A stretch of 64,000 nt of DNA from Gadus chalcogrammus (GCF_026213295.1 NC_079426.1:21095139-21159138), one strand, 5' to 3'; shown: positions 12,457 to 26,629, counted from the stretch's first letter. A program made the numbers and translations. The notes: generated from the letters alone by a model not told the origin.

Positions 12457-14025
12457 TTTTCACACTCTATAACTTAAAGTAAGTGAGCAAAGCAGGGCTG
12501 TTGACCTGACAAACTGCTGCTTTTGTGGTCGGGCTGACTGTGCTGCTAAAGAGCCTTTAATAACCGCTGCCATCCATTAGGCCGCTCTGTGGATGTGATG
12601 CAGAGGCCTGGAGGCAGCTGTGTGCTCTCTCTCTGGAGAAACAAGGACGCTCTCCGTCTCTGCACGTCTCCAACTGTTTGAAAGGGACTGTGGGCATGGA
12701 TGGATGGATATATACAAAAAGTATCCCACACTCTGTGGACATCTAGAGTATACACCTTTAGGGGGGGGACACACACAGACACACGCACAAGCACTCTTTC
12801 TCACGGACACACACACAGACACACACACACCCACACATACACACATACACAGCCACACAGTTTTCTAGTAAGACCTGCTCCCTCATCCATCAGCTCTCTT
12901 CCTAACAGAGCTGCGACCCCGGCCCTATGTTGGAGTAAACAGTGTCCAGGCTCATTCTGCCACGGCATACAGGTCAACAAGAGACCATATCATGATCGCC
13001 CCCTCTGTTTGGCTAATGGAGGTCTTTGCCCTGAGCTAAAAGTGACCACCCTCTCGTTTCCACACGAATAAGCTTAACGGGCCGGCCCCGATGGCATATG
13101 TTGGTTTTTTACCAATTACCTGAGTCACAGGGCCACAGCCCACCTTTTAGCTCGGGAATCCTGTGACCCTTGGGTCATTAAGTCTGGCTCCTTGGGACTT
13201 CCTCCTTGTGGAGGAAATAAACAGGAGATTGGCTTCCCGCTGATTACTGCCGTCTGGAGTCCCCCGAGCGGTACAGACCACTACATCTGAGCCCCGTCAC
13301 CATCCACCGCACTTCAGTTATCTTACTGGAAGGCAGATAGGAAGATCGTTTGGAGAGAGAAGTGTCCCCACTTATATTGACTCCCTGGTACACCTTAACA
13401 TTTATTTGTTCATTGCTTGCGTCCCTTTTGTTTTGTATCGATGCTTGGCAGGGCTTACAGTGAGGAGGGGTGCATTCGAACCCGACGTAAGAATGGTCAC
13501 ATCTTCATTATTTTGCAGTTTTGTTGAGCCTATTTGCGTGTAATTCTAAATATAGTGAGATGATGTGACAACACCCCAGTACTGGCTGCTTTTTCCCCAA
13601 AGACCTACAGGTGTCTCTTTCTTGGCAAACTAAAGCAAAGAGACACACCGCAACGCACTCAGGATCCTCGTTCTCCTGGTTCGTTGCCCACACCATTTTG
13701 CTGACCTCACAATATGTCACCTTGTATATTTATATATGAAGTGTTTGTTTGAGCTGCTTAACAATGCTGAATGCAGAGCTGCCTTATATAAACACACTTG
13801 GTGTGGGCTTGGTCGGTAAATATCTAACGGTGACAGTGTGGCACGGGACCCACCAGCCCTTCGTCTTCTGGACGCTCTACAGACCACGCCACAGACGAGG
13901 AGGTTCAACAAAAAAAGAAAGAATGTGTCTCTGCTCACAGGTTGTAAAGATGATGCTGGAGATAAACAACGGGGTGGGATTGGTGGATTAAGTGAGTTGG
14001 GGGGGGGGGGGGGGGGGGCTTATCT
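12457..14025. other. Unique intronic sequence with minor CA repeat
   Basis: CA-rich sequence lies at 12768-12860. The stretch 13060-13330 is complex and GC-balanced, with CCTGTGACCC-type blocks and no open exon; it is another candidate for a conserved non-coding element. A run of about 19 G lies at 13999-14018. Confidence 0.45.
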
Positions 14026-14029
14026 GTGT

Positions 14030-14150
14030 GAGTGTGTGTATGGAGGGGGTGTGTTGTGTCTGTGTGTGTGTGTGTGTGTGCGTGTGTATGTGTGTGTGTG
14101 TGTGTGTCTGTTTACTGCGTGTGTGTGTGTGAGTGTGTGCAGGAGGGGGT
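14030..14150. repeat. Degenerate (GT)n
   Basis: GT-rich repeat with GAGTG and CGTG interruptions, directly after a poly-G run. Confidence 0.88.
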
Positions 14151-15680
14151 GGGTTGTGTGGGATTCCCCCTCCTGCTGACGATGAATGATGGGGTATTTA
14201 TTTATCTGTCGTGGAAATATCAATCATAACTATAAATATACAATCACATACAAATTATATTAACCTTGTTTATATAATTATTACATTAGAAGGATTCATT
14301 CATTCTAATTCATTCTCCCTGTATCTTAAAACAAATCCCTTCCTTTCTTAACTGAGAGAGGTTAAGTTCATTCGTATTCAAGTTCCCACTGGAGCCAGTA
14401 AATCTGGTTTGGTGACCAGGCCAATCGACTGACTTCTTTGTTGTGTAAACTATTTACACAACATGTCTTACAAACCTGCAGACATGACCAATATCCACCC
14501 ATTGTATTACAAATTGACTTGGCCTTAGGTCACTCCCACTCCCTTCCCACAATAGAAACGTTCCCTATAAGAATGTTGTTCACCTATTGTTTCATCGAAT
14601 GTGTTCTTGGTAAACTTTGCTGCCAGTACTTTTCCCATGATCATGCCTTAAGATTAAATCAAATATTTCGCTGTCCGACGTGTCCGTGAGAGAACTTTCT
14701 CTTCATCATTATCTGATATTTACATTGTAAGAACTTATGTCATCTTTCTGTGTTTGTTTTGGTTACAGCGTACAGGACAACTGTCCTGTGGCTGAAACTG
14801 GATTGGGATCCTAGCTAAAGCAAGTTCACAAGCTATTAACCTGTCTATGACCAAAACCAGTGTCCTACCAAAAGTGTCAAATATCAATCATAAGTATAAG
14901 TGAAAACGAAACTAACTTAAGTAAAAGTGGAAGAGTTAAAGGTTATGTGGAGGTTGCCAAAACCAAGTGTGGACCCTAACTCTTGGAGTCATTCGGGGTC
15001 ACGGGGCACGTGAATACATTTTCCTTGAGTGAGCGACTGTGAGGGCCCAGCTGCCTGACTCCTAGACACCAGGCCTATATATCCTGACACGCTCTCATGC
15101 TAGGACACTTGATCTGTGCAGTCGTCCATCACAACTCATCCACCACCCAGAGTCTTCTGTTCTCTGTCTGTCTGTCTCTCAAACGCAATAGGATAGAACA
15201 AAAGGACAAAAAATGTGATAAGAAAATGACAAAAATAAATGCGTAAACAGTAAATGAAATGGTCGAAAATACAATGTAATAATAAAAGATATACTATTAT
15301 ATAAGTCTCTTTGACCACCTGTCTTTCTGTATGTATGTAACCCTCTCTTTTCTCCATCTGGGCGTTGTATTTTCTACTCACATGATGATCTCTCTCTCTC
15401 TCTCTGTTATTGCAGACCTCTTTCACAACTGATTTCATGCACTCTGTTGCTCTCATTCTCTCTCTCGCTCTCTCTCTCTCACTCTTTCTCCCCCTCACCT
15501 CTCTGCCACCTGCTTCCAGCACACACAGAGAGCGGTGTCAGGGGCGGGTTGGTGGGGGAGTGATGGGGGGGGGGTGATGGAGCATAGAAGTAGGGGCGGA
15601 TAATGGGAGTGAGGCTGACTTGAACTGTTACGTGTCGACCGCTGGTCTTTATTTTTAGGGTCATAGGAAGAACGATGGCG
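14151..15680. other. Unique AT-rich intronic sequence with short CT runs
   Basis: No exon is supported. Short (CT)n runs lie at 15389-15406 and 15459-15482, and a G run at 15565-15573. Confidence 0.5.
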
Positions 15681-15782
<102 letters not shown>

Positions 15783-16654
15783 AGGGAGCACAGGAAGAAA
15801 GAAGTGTGAGTTGAACGCCTGGCGAAGCTGAATGGCTGAATGGCTTTTGGTGACGACATAAACACAGAGTCACTCTTCACCGGTTAACAAAAGCTTACCG
15901 AGCCAAACTGTATAAAACACCAAAAGCGTGCTCAAACATGGGGAGGACTACTCTGCTTCTTCCCTTATTCACATACGATTTAAAAAAAAAGTATAGAGCA
16001 AATAAAGGGATCAATCGTGAAAACTCTTTCAGACTGCATAATGCAACCAACCGAAACAGGAGGGTGTCTCACACAATGGTGCCTGTGAATACAAAAAGGA
16101 TCCATTTCACAGCCTCACCTTCTGCTATCCAGGTTCAGCCACATGGGAAAATACATATTAGACCAAGAGGCAGCTTTATTTATTATATTAAAACAGACAA
16201 TGTCGGAGCAGAGAATTAATTCACTTTTAACCGCTGCCAGCACAATATGGCTCAACCAACATACATATTAAAGACCCCAGTGCATTCATTAAAATGAGGA
16301 GCCAGCAACACCACCCCAACTGTGGGGTTTGGAGCACAACAAAGTCATCTGGCGGGTTAATTTGGCCTAAAATGATAATCCAAATGAGTTTTCTGGTTAT
16401 TGATTCATTGAATGTCTACCAACCTGAAGGTGTATAGTGAGAGTGCAGGAGCAAAGCATTTATTATTAAATAAGTTGGATGTATCAGGATGAAAATGTTC
16501 AGAAACAACATTCCTCTCACTCTCTGTGAGTTGCTCCTCATCTAAAATAAAAGATGATTTCTAACTTTGCACAACTTATTGACTAACTGAGGGAGTAGAC
16601 ATTGACTGACCTTAAAAAGACACATGCAGATGTGGGTTAAACCCACTCGCGCGC

Positions 16655-17460
<806 letters not shown>

Positions 17461-17462
17461 GA

Positions 17463-18057
17463 ACAGTGAGCAGGCCGCTCTCTGAACAGGGAGCAGGCCG
17501 CTCTCTGAACAGTGAGCAGGCCGCTCTCTGAACAGGGAGCAGGCCGCTCTCTGAACAGTGAGCAGGCCGCTCTCTGAACAGTGAGCAGGCCGCTCTCTGA
17601 ACAGTGAGCAGGCCGCTCTCTGAACAGGGAGCAGGCCGCTCTCTGAACAGTGAGCGACTGCTCTCTGAACAGTGAGCAGGCCGCTCTCTGAACAGTGAGC
17701 AGGCCGCTCTCTGAACAGTGAGCAGGCCGCTCTCTGAACAGGGAGCAGGCCGCTCTCTGAACAGTGAGCAGGCCGCTCTCTGAACAGTGAGCAGGCCGCT
17801 CTCTGAACAGGGAGCAGGCCGCTCTCTGAACAGTGAGCAGGCCGCACTCTGAACAGGGAGCAGGCCGCTCTCTGAACAGTGAGCGACTGCTCTCTGAACA
17901 GGGAGCAGGCCGCTCTCTGAACAGTGAGCAGGCCGCTCTCTGAACAGGGAGCAGGCCGCTCTCTGAACAGTGAGCGACTGCTCTCTGAACAGGGAGCAGG
18001 CCGCTCTCTGAACAGTGAGCGACTGCTCTCTGAACAGGGAGCAGGTTGCCCTCTGAT
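17463..18057. repeat. 23-bp minisatellite, about 26 units with three variants
   Basis: The unit is GTGAGCAGGCCGCTCTCTGAACA (given here as its blocks GTGAGC, AGGCC and GCTCTCTGAACA). Three variants alternate: T (GTGAGCAGG), G (GGGAGCAGG) and D (GTGAGCGACTG, one base shorter). The order read by eye is TGTGTTTGDTTTGTTGTGDGTGDGDG. Each D follows a G unit. The minus strand is open throughout (264 codons), but the Cys-Ser-Glu-Ser / Leu-Phe-Arg-Glu repeats simply reflect the unit. Units abut directly, so this is not a CRISPR array. Confidence 0.95.
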
Positions 18058-18680
18058 GACCCCAGTACTCCAGCGCGCTCACAGCATGAAAGCAGAACAC
18101 AGTTCACTTCTAAACCGGTTAGGGCGTTATCAATTATTAGTAATATTTTTATCAATATTCTCTGGCAAAGCCAGTGTAGTGATCATAGCACTGGTGTGAT
18201 GTGTTATTAGGCTTTTACTGCATTCAAGCTGCACAAATTTAGAATTGTTTTCAAAATTTCAAGACCACGTCTTGTTTGGTCAATGAAACTTAATTCTTGC
18301 TTTGTTTTTAGGGTAATGGAAGGGTCATATTGTGGCTATCAAAGTGAAGCGCAGACTTTACTTTATTTGTATAATTTATAATGTAATTATTATGATCCAA
18401 CTATAGCTGTTTATATTTGTTTTATTCTTTATCTTGTCTATTAATAAAATAAAATTAATAAAATAAAGAATCAATGGAAGCAAGGGCTGTGCGATTGTTA
18501 CTGTGTAACAGTCAGCAAAGGCTGTGATGAGGCTGCTGCAAGTCCCCCCGCTGTACGGACGATTTTCAGGCAACAAATAAGTCCACAGCAGCGAGATTCT
18601 TCATCACGGTATATGATAGCTGCAGGTGGATAGCACAAACAATGTTTTTCCTCCCTGGAATCCTGTTTAATTTCCCTGGC
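18058..18680. other. Unique AT-rich intronic sequence
   Basis: AT-rich with an AATAAAATAAAATTAATAAA patch near 18440. No exon is supported. Confidence 0.5.
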
Positions 18681-18685
18681 TGCCC

Positions 18686-18972
18686 TCTCTCTCTCTCTAT
18701 TATGTTCTTTCACTCTCTCTCCCCCTCCCCCCTTTCCATACCTCCCCCTCCCTCTCTCCCTCACTCCCCCATTTCCATCCCTCCCCCTCCCTCTCACTCA
18801 CCCGCTCTCCCTCCCCCTCACTCCCTCCTGCCCTCCTACCTGCCGCTCCCCTGCCTGCCTATCTCTCTCTCTCCCCTTCCTCCCCTTTCCCTCTCTCTCC
18901 CTCCTCCCCTTTCCCTCCCTCCCCCTCCTCCCCTTCTCCTCCCTCCCCCTCCTCCCCTCCCTCCCCTTCTCC
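18686..18972. repeat. Polypyrimidine CT/CCCT-rich tract
   Basis: About 290 bp of almost pure C and T on the plus strand (CTCTCTCC, CCTCCCC). It is a long homopyrimidine-homopurine tract with triplex-forming potential. Confidence 0.92.
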
Positions 18973-19194
18973 CTGAGTGGGATGGTTACATATGCCTGGC
19001 CTGGGGATGTTTGATTCCTCACCGTTGCGCTCCCTTCCGTCTGACAGATTGGAATAATAAGGAGAGCTAATTGGAGAGGCTGTTCATATGCTGATTAGAA
19101 GGCTTTCTTTTCTTTTTTTACCTTTGGAAGATGGCTTCCAACTTTATCATCTCCTTCTGCCTAGCGGTTGCCAACATTTTATGATTTTACCTCT

Positions 19195-19500
19195 CGGACG
19201 CACACAAACACGCACACGTAGACCCACGGACACACATGGGCGTACGAACACACACACAGGCGCACACATGCGTGTGCCAAGCACATGCAAACACACCAAC
19301 ACACACACACGCACACACAGAAAAACTCTCTCATGCTCTCTCCCTCTCCCTTGATTTCATGCATGCTGATTTCTGAGTACTTGGGAATGAGTGTCTGGGA
19401 GAGAGATATGATGCAGTGTGTGGTTGGCTTTATGGTTATCTGTCTGCGTGCTGGTGTGTGTGTGTGTGCGCGCCTATGTGTGTTGTAAGTGTGTGCACTT
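19195..19500. repeat. Degenerate CA- then GT-rich sequence
   Basis: CA-rich with many interruptions at 19195-19320 and a short GT-rich patch at 19450-19495. Confidence 0.75.
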
Positions 19501-19926
19501 ATCTATGAAAGCATGTCTGAGTGGGTATGCACGGTGTCCGTTGTATGTGTCTTTCTGTGTGTCACTGCGTGTGAGTGAATCTTTACCACAATTTCCAATT
19601 TCTTTATATCTGCTTACTACAAAATCAGCTCTTACTTCTTCACTCTGAAAAGAAATCAATGCTTTATAACCTAGGGAAATGTACTGCTGTTTCACCAACA
19701 TCAAGGGCCCATGCCTGCAGCCCTCTGGGCAATTGGCTGGAAAAATGCATGAATTAGCAATTAAGGAAATGAAAGGTTTCTGCTGATCCAGATGAGGACG
19801 AGACAGAGATGAAGAAAGCTACTTTTTTGCTTAATTTCTACAATGTGTTTTCTGCATGTAATAAGGACTGATTTACCACAAAAGACATTCATAGTATTCT
19901 AATCTTGACATTCAATGACTAATCCA

Positions 19927-20040
<114 letters not shown>

Positions 20041-20229
20041 AACAGTTAAGACACTGTAGGACATCTAGACCTCATCTAGACTGCCACACACATACACACA
20101 CAAGCGCCGACTGACATCAAACTCATTCATCCAAAAACCGACTTGAAAAGTCTGGGGAATACACATATACACCAATCACACATACACAGATGTGTAGATA
20201 GCATATCTCTGGTGAGAGCCACAACCCTC

Positions 20230-20250
20230 CCCCCCCCCCCCACACACACA
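20230..20250. repeat. C run with short CA
   Basis: A run of about 11 C followed by a short CA repeat. Confidence 0.85.
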
Positions 20251-20479
20251 CCTATCCATTCTGGACAGCTCCAATAGCATTGCTTAATAATCAATGACTG
20301 GAGAGTGAGAAGGAGTCCTGAGAGAGGGAGATGGCAGGGGCGGGGGGGAGCCATGAACTGTGAAGCCATATGGAAGGCAGTAAGAATAGAGAATCAGATA
20401 CATTTGGATAGGAGGATGGAGGGAAGGAGATATACAGAGTAGCACACATTAGATCCAGCGAAGACGAAGAGAAGTGGAA

Positions 20480-20735
20480 AGGAGGAGAGGAGAGTAAACA
20501 TTAGGAGACGAGAGCAGGAGAGAGGGGAAGAGAGGATGGAGGAAAGAGGAGAATATAGGAGAGAGAGGAGAGGAGAGGAGAGGAGAGGAGAGGAGAGATA
20601 GGAGAAGAGAGGAGAGGAGAGGAGAGGAGAGGAGAGGAGAGGAGAGGAGAGGAGAGGAGAGGAGAGGAGAGGAGAGGAGAGGAGAGGCGATGAGAGGAGA
20701 GGAGAGGAGAGGAGAGGAGAAGAGACAGGCGAGAC
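20480..20735. repeat. (GGAGA)n pentanucleotide array
   Basis: Purine-only (GAGAG)n/(GGAGA)n from about 20560 to 20725, with purine-rich flanks. The Ser/Leu-rich minus-strand ORFs here are repeat-derived. Confidence 0.94.
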
Positions 20736-21319
20736 AAGAGGAAAAATGAGGCAAAGGAAACGGCTGAGATATGTTGTGCCCATGGGAGGGGGACTGTAAC
20801 TGAATTTGAAGTGGATATATGAGGAAAAGTATGCGGGCTAAAACAAAAGCAAACTGTGTAGTACAACACACAGGGAAAAATGAAAAAATGAAACATTTAT
20901 ATAGAAGGAGAAGAGAGCAGAGAAATGAAGAGAATAAATACAAAAAGAAATACAGCAGCAGAGTCTGTTGCCTCAAAGGAAACTGAGACAAGCTGGCACA
21001 CTGGTGTTGATATTCCAGGGGTCTGCTCTTGTGCGATTAAATGTGGCTGTTCAATTCAAATCTCCAGTGTGTTAAGGTATTGAAACGGACAAGGCAAAGC
21101 TCACAATATACTCACATACCCCAAAACACCTCATCTGTGTGAAGAAGAGAGAGAGACACATATCAAAGACCCAAACTGACCCAAACATCTGGAAGGTAAC
21201 CAGTTTATTCATAGAAACCCATGGTTTCATAGTGGAGGGAAATTATCTTACTACTATAATAGCAGGCCTGTCGCACCAGTTACTCAAGTTACTCATGTGC
21301 GCATGTGCCAAGCAGCCTC

Positions 21320-22080
21320 CAGCTCACACACACACACAGCACGCGCAAACGCATACATACACCGCAAGCACACACATACATACCGCACACCGCACACACA
21401 CACGCACATGTGCATGAACATACATGAAAAAGCACGCACACACACACACACACACACAACCGCATGCCCAAACATTGCACGTCAAGACAAAGGTAGGAAC
21501 ACATACACGGAAACGCACACACATGCACACACACATGCATCCGCACACACCGTCAAAACAAAGGCAGCGACACTCGCCGAGCTAAAATGGTTGTGGATGT
21601 TTTTAAACACACATACGCACAGCATACACACACCACACACACACGCACATGCCCACGAAGATACACGGAAACCAACACAGATGCGCACACACACATACAC
21701 ACACACACACGCAAACACCACACGTCAAGACAAAGGCAGTGACACATACACGAAGCGCACACACACACACACACACACGCACATGCACACACTGTACGTC
21801 ACGACAAAGGCAGCGACACACTCGCCGAGCTAAGACGTAATGTTTTTAAACATAAGGGCTCCGCCATCGAGACACGCGCAGGTATAAGAACACACAAGCA
21901 TGCGCACACATCGCAGCGACCCTTGCCCAGGTAAGACATTATGTTTTCAAACATAACTGCTCCACCATCGACACATGCGCCCAGGTAAGAACACACACGC
22001 ACACACCGCAGTGACACACTCGCCATGGTAAGACGTTATGTTTTGAAACATAACAGCTCCGCCGTAGATAAACTCTCCCA
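21320..22080. repeat. Higher-order CA-rich minisatellite, about 98-bp units at the right end
   Basis: Recurring anchors CGTCAAGACAAAGG (21480, 21722, variants near 21550 and 21796) and AAGACNTNATGTTTT followed by AAACATA (21831, 21932, 22030) show a degenerate tandem array. The last three units are about 98-101 bp apart. Each carries a near-palindrome around TATGTTTT/AAACATA followed by GCTCCRCCRTCGA. Confidence 0.85.
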
Positions 22081-22340
22081 GCTAACACGTTCTGTCTATA
22101 GACTGTAGAAATTGCGATAAAAGAAGGGAGGAGACAATTTCTCACCCCGACAAGCATCGGCGGGTCGTTCATTTTGTCATATAAAAATCGTTAAAATCAA
22201 ACATCGCACCGACCGGCATATCAACACATAAGTCATGTGATCTTAAAGAGACAGTGTCCCTTTAACACAGAACGAAAACATGTCAATAACACAGTATGGT
22301 GAATTGTGTCTATAGAGTCCAGTCAGTCCACCATAAGACT

Positions 22341-22455
22341 ACACTTTGTTGCTCAAATGTGGTATTACCCTTCTCCATGAGCCTCCCGAAAAGTCTTTAC
22401 ACTTTGTTGCTCAAACTTAACATTACACTCCTCCTTGAGCCTCCCTAAATGTCTT
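22341..22455. repeat. 58-bp direct tandem duplication
   Basis: ACACTTTGTTGCTCAAA begins at 22341 and again at 22399, and the two 58-bp copies share GAGCCTCCC near their ends. Copies differ at about a fifth of positions. Confidence 0.85.
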
Positions 22456-24156
22456 GCGATATTGATATCCCCCCCTCCCCCCTGCGGACTGTTTTAGTTG
22501 TTTTATTTTTCTTATGTTTTTGTGTGTATGCTATGTGTGACTGTAGGCTACTGCTGCCTGTCTTGGCCAGGACACTGGAAGAGATGTTTAATCTCAATGA
22601 TGATTATTATTTTCAACTAACCAATAGTAGTTGCCCTGCATTTTTAAATGTCAATGCACTTTTCAGCCCTGAGCAAAAGTAAAAGCTATTTAATAATTGA
22701 TTTGCATGCATAGTATACTACATTTTCCATTGAACAATTACCCCTGTTACCATAAATTGACTTTTTCATAATGTAATCAAATGCTCACATACTAGCTGCT
22801 TCCAGACACACGTGTAAGTCCTGATATTCTCCTGATGGGCCGTATGTGTGAACAAGATATCCTGACATTTGTACCCTGAAAATCTCCTGAATAATACTAC
22901 CCCTGAGGTAGTATTTTCTCCGTAAGAAATGTAAATTACCTTATATGTGAATGAGTAGAAAGTCTGCATTTCTCACAGCACTTCAGTTGGCGTGTTGATG
23001 ACGATTCTGCATGTCATTGAGTGGCCCCCTAAATGATAATAACCCTGTTGCCTTTTGTTCGCTGAATGGTTAAAAAATATTTAAATGTTGCCACTGCTTT
23101 TAAGAGTCATTTGTGGTGAAAAAATGTTTTTCTTTGTAAAATTATGGGCAAAATGTTATTATATTATGCGCTCAGAAATTTCGACTGGGGTTTCCACATT
23201 ATTACTATGAATTGAATTACAACTAAATCTCTAGTTAGTGTAATGATAAAAAAGAACCCTGCACAGAGTGGAATATCAGAAACAGCAGGGTGTGAAACAC
23301 CAACCAAACAAGAGGGTCAGTGAGACCTCTGGCTTGATTGAGAGAGCATTTCGGATTCAATAACACCTTGATCCTTGACCTCTCACCTGCTGGATAGGTA
23401 CTGTTCAATAGCAGAAGCAGAATCATAACAACATGATTCTCTGAATAATGTCTTAAAAAGGAAAGCATTTACAAATATATCAACAGATATACGTGTCTAG
23501 ATGCCGATACATTCCAATGTCCTGATTCTGCAGGGCCATGTTCAGGATTTCTCCTGTGTGCCAGAACTGCCTCGTCTGATTACAGAGAGCCTGTCTGTTA
23601 CCGCTAGAGACACAGCCAAATCCCCGGGGGACGTGTGGGAAAGCCTGCCCAGGAACTGTACCCTGCTCTTTAACAACACTAAATATCTTCACAAATCTGA
23701 TAATTTCTATCATGCAATCCTAAAAATAACAATTCTTTAAACTGAATTCTTAAATGCCCTCAATCTTATGTGTTTGGCTTGGAATCCACCAAAATCAATA
23801 CAGAAAAGACCAACAAAAACAGAATATAAAAAGGAAGCTTCAGAGAGAGGCGTTGGGGAGTGTGTGACGGGCCGCGATCGGGTCGGGGGTGGAAAGCCAC
23901 TCAATAATCAATGGGATCTGATGGAGAGGACACTGGAGAAGGTGGCTTACTCCAAACCGGACACTCATAAAGGACATGCAGTATAAGTTAGAGCCCCTCT
24001 GGTGAACTATACTCGGCCTGACTGGTGAAAGTCGTCAGAGTGCTGGATATTGGACGCCGTGTATATCGGTCTCCCGGTCCCCCCGGGGACCATCAACACT
24101 GTAATTTCAAATTGACATGGAGCTCGAGGTCCAAACGATGTTGTGTCTGTGTGCAT

Positions 24157-24160
<4 letters not shown>
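22456..24160. other. Unique AT-rich intronic sequence
   Basis: No exon, transposon end or repeat array could be supported in this stretch. Confidence 0.5.
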
Positions 24161-24163
<3 letters not shown>

Positions 24164-24255
<92 letters not shown>

Positions 24256-24306
24256 TGAGTGAGTGAGTGAGTGAGTGAGTGAGTGAGTGAGTGAGTGAGT
24301 GAGTGA

Positions 24307-24352
<46 letters not shown>
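24164..24352. repeat. Compound (GT)n-(GAGT)n-(GT)n array
   Basis: About 90 bp of GT, then about 60 bp of (GAGT)n at 24253-24311, then about 40 bp of GT. The change in unit is sharp on both sides. Confidence 0.96.
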
Positions 24353-24353
<1 letters not shown>

Positions 24354-24359
24354 TGTCAC

Positions 24360-26000
24360 TGGACACTATAAAGTGACATATAAACACAGATCACCCTGCT
24401 CCACTCCTCCCCTGTTGCAGTGACCTCAATACACAGCTAGAACCCTCCGATTAGAATGCATTCAGCCCTGGAAGAGGGAGAGTTCTCTTGTCAACACAGA
24501 ACACCGGTTCAGCCTGGACTCTGTACACACGCTCAGGGAGTCATTTTGTGACTGAACACAAAATAATATTAATTTCTATTCGCCCTCATCACGCCCACTT
24601 TTGCCTTAACTTGATCTGTATAAAATTAGCACTCAATGGCTGGTCTCTCAAGGTGAAAATTAAAAAAAAAAAACGAGAAAGATTGCTTGACAGTGTTCTC
24701 GGAGCTGTCCAGAATATAAATGAAAACGGCGCCACTGTTCCTTCATTAAGTGAGCTATCCGGAGCACTGATGAGATTGTGTGCATTTGTTAGTGTTCATA
24801 ACAGAGAAGAATAGAAGTGTGTGGGTCGCACAAAGCAAGGACAAATGCTTTATCATGCATATGTGATTAATGGAACCGCTATCACTACTATTGGAGTAAA
24901 GTTTCACGTGAAGGAAGTTTCCAACAATGATCACCCTGGAGAGGATGGGCAATTCATCAACGTCCATGTCTATCACTTATCACAAGGGTACTGAAAAGAC
25001 AAACCCTCCTTTTAAAAGACAGGAGTGCTCCGTGTATTAATATATGTACGTGACCACCTTTAAGGTTTTAATGAATAATCTTAGCCAGGGGTCAACAAGG
25101 TAGAGAGAGAGTTGGGGAATTCTTGGAGGTGTTTTTTTCTTACTTTTCTTTCTTCTTATGAGTCAGACTCGTGGTATAGATGAATCTGAACCCTGAATAA
25201 CACAGAGCACAATTTCCATACTAGCTAACCCTCCTAGTTTTCCCAGGAGGCTTCCGGTCACCATCCTCTCGCGGTATTCAATAAGGGTTAGGGTGAAGGT
25301 AGGGTTCACAGGGTCTGTGATTTTATATTAACTTACTATCCAATCCTAAAGCAACGCTGTGAGATGGGAATTGTTGTCCTTAGGCCAATACTTAGGTGAA
25401 GTTACTAATCAAATCACAATGCAACACGACGAGACGCCTCTCTGTTGTGATTGGCCGTGTGTGTCGGGCTGCACTCTCAGATGTCAATTTTGCTGTCGGT
25501 AGCTACACTCTTCAGCAGCACGCAAGAAGAAAATGGCGTCAAAGAAAAGAATAGCGATCACCATTCTGTGACCTTATTATGTGATGGATATTGACTTCAA
25601 TTACATTTATTTAAATTAAAATCTTAGTAGGCCTACATCCTCTAATCTATGAAAAATGCACCACTACAAATCATTATATTGGAGTAAATAAAGGCATAAA
25701 CTGTTATAGAAAGTAAAACAGTTCATCATATAATAACTAATGTTACATGGTTGGTTTGGCAATAAATCAGGTCAGGCTTTGTTAGAGTTATGGACCCTAT
25801 ATTGTTCTCTGTGTTTGGAGATTTAAAATGGACTGCAAATGTTCAGTTACTATACAATAAAGTGTGTATGAGGTTGTAGGAATAACAGCAGTATACCTGA
25901 AACTTTCATTGATTTTCCTCCATCTCAGAAGGCCACATCCTTCTTCTATACTCACTCAACGGAAAACGGATGGAAAAAGACTTTCTGTCAATAATCTTCT
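24360..26000. other. Unique intronic sequence
   Basis: AT-rich unique sequence. A CCAAT-type motif (GATTGGCC) and an ATG in good context (25533, 13 codons) were noted near 25440-25570, but no gene follows. Confidence 0.45.
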
Positions 26001-26008
26001 TTCAATAA

Positions 26009-26055
<47 letters not shown>

Positions 26056-26056
26056 C
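26009..26056. repeat. (GA)n microsatellite
   Basis: About 48 bp of GA with two AA interruptions. Confidence 0.93.
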
Positions 26057-26245
26057 AAACACATAAAATGCTATTTCTCTCATTGGCTGACTTCTCCCCA
26101 AAGGATCCCTGAACAACACCGGCAATACTTGAATCAGCCAGTAGGGAGGGGTTGAGGGGCTTGGCCTGTCTATCCCTCTTAGCCTTACCCCTACATTGAA
26201 TTTCACTTCACTCCTCCCTGCTCCGCTCCAACACCTGTCTGTTAG

Positions 26246-26350
<105 letters not shown>

Positions 26351-26560
26351 CCCTTTGGTTTGGATATAGTTGTTTGCTTTGTTGTTGATCGTTTGTTGTT
26401 TGTTTTCTCTATGGAGAGTGAACGTTGCCTCTAATCTTATTTGTACATTTGGGTTGACAGCAAGTGACGTGATTAATTCGTTTTCTGTGATAACAGTAAA
26501 TGGCCTATCTGCTCTGTGTTTACTGCTAAGACAGCTGTACTTCCTGTGTGAGGTGTTTTA

Positions 26561-26573
26561 GTGTGTGTGTGCG

Positions 26574-26629
<56 letters not shown>

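Noticed and set aside
17463..18057. CRISPR-like repeat array
   Set aside because: Units abut with no spacers, and the host is a vertebrate.
20394..20991. Ser/Leu/Pro-rich ORFs
   Set aside because: They are produced by the (GGAGA)n pentanucleotide array.
25533..25571. Short ORF MASKKRIAITIL in good start context
   Set aside because: Twelve residues then a stop, no splice donor chosen with confidence and no recognised protein.
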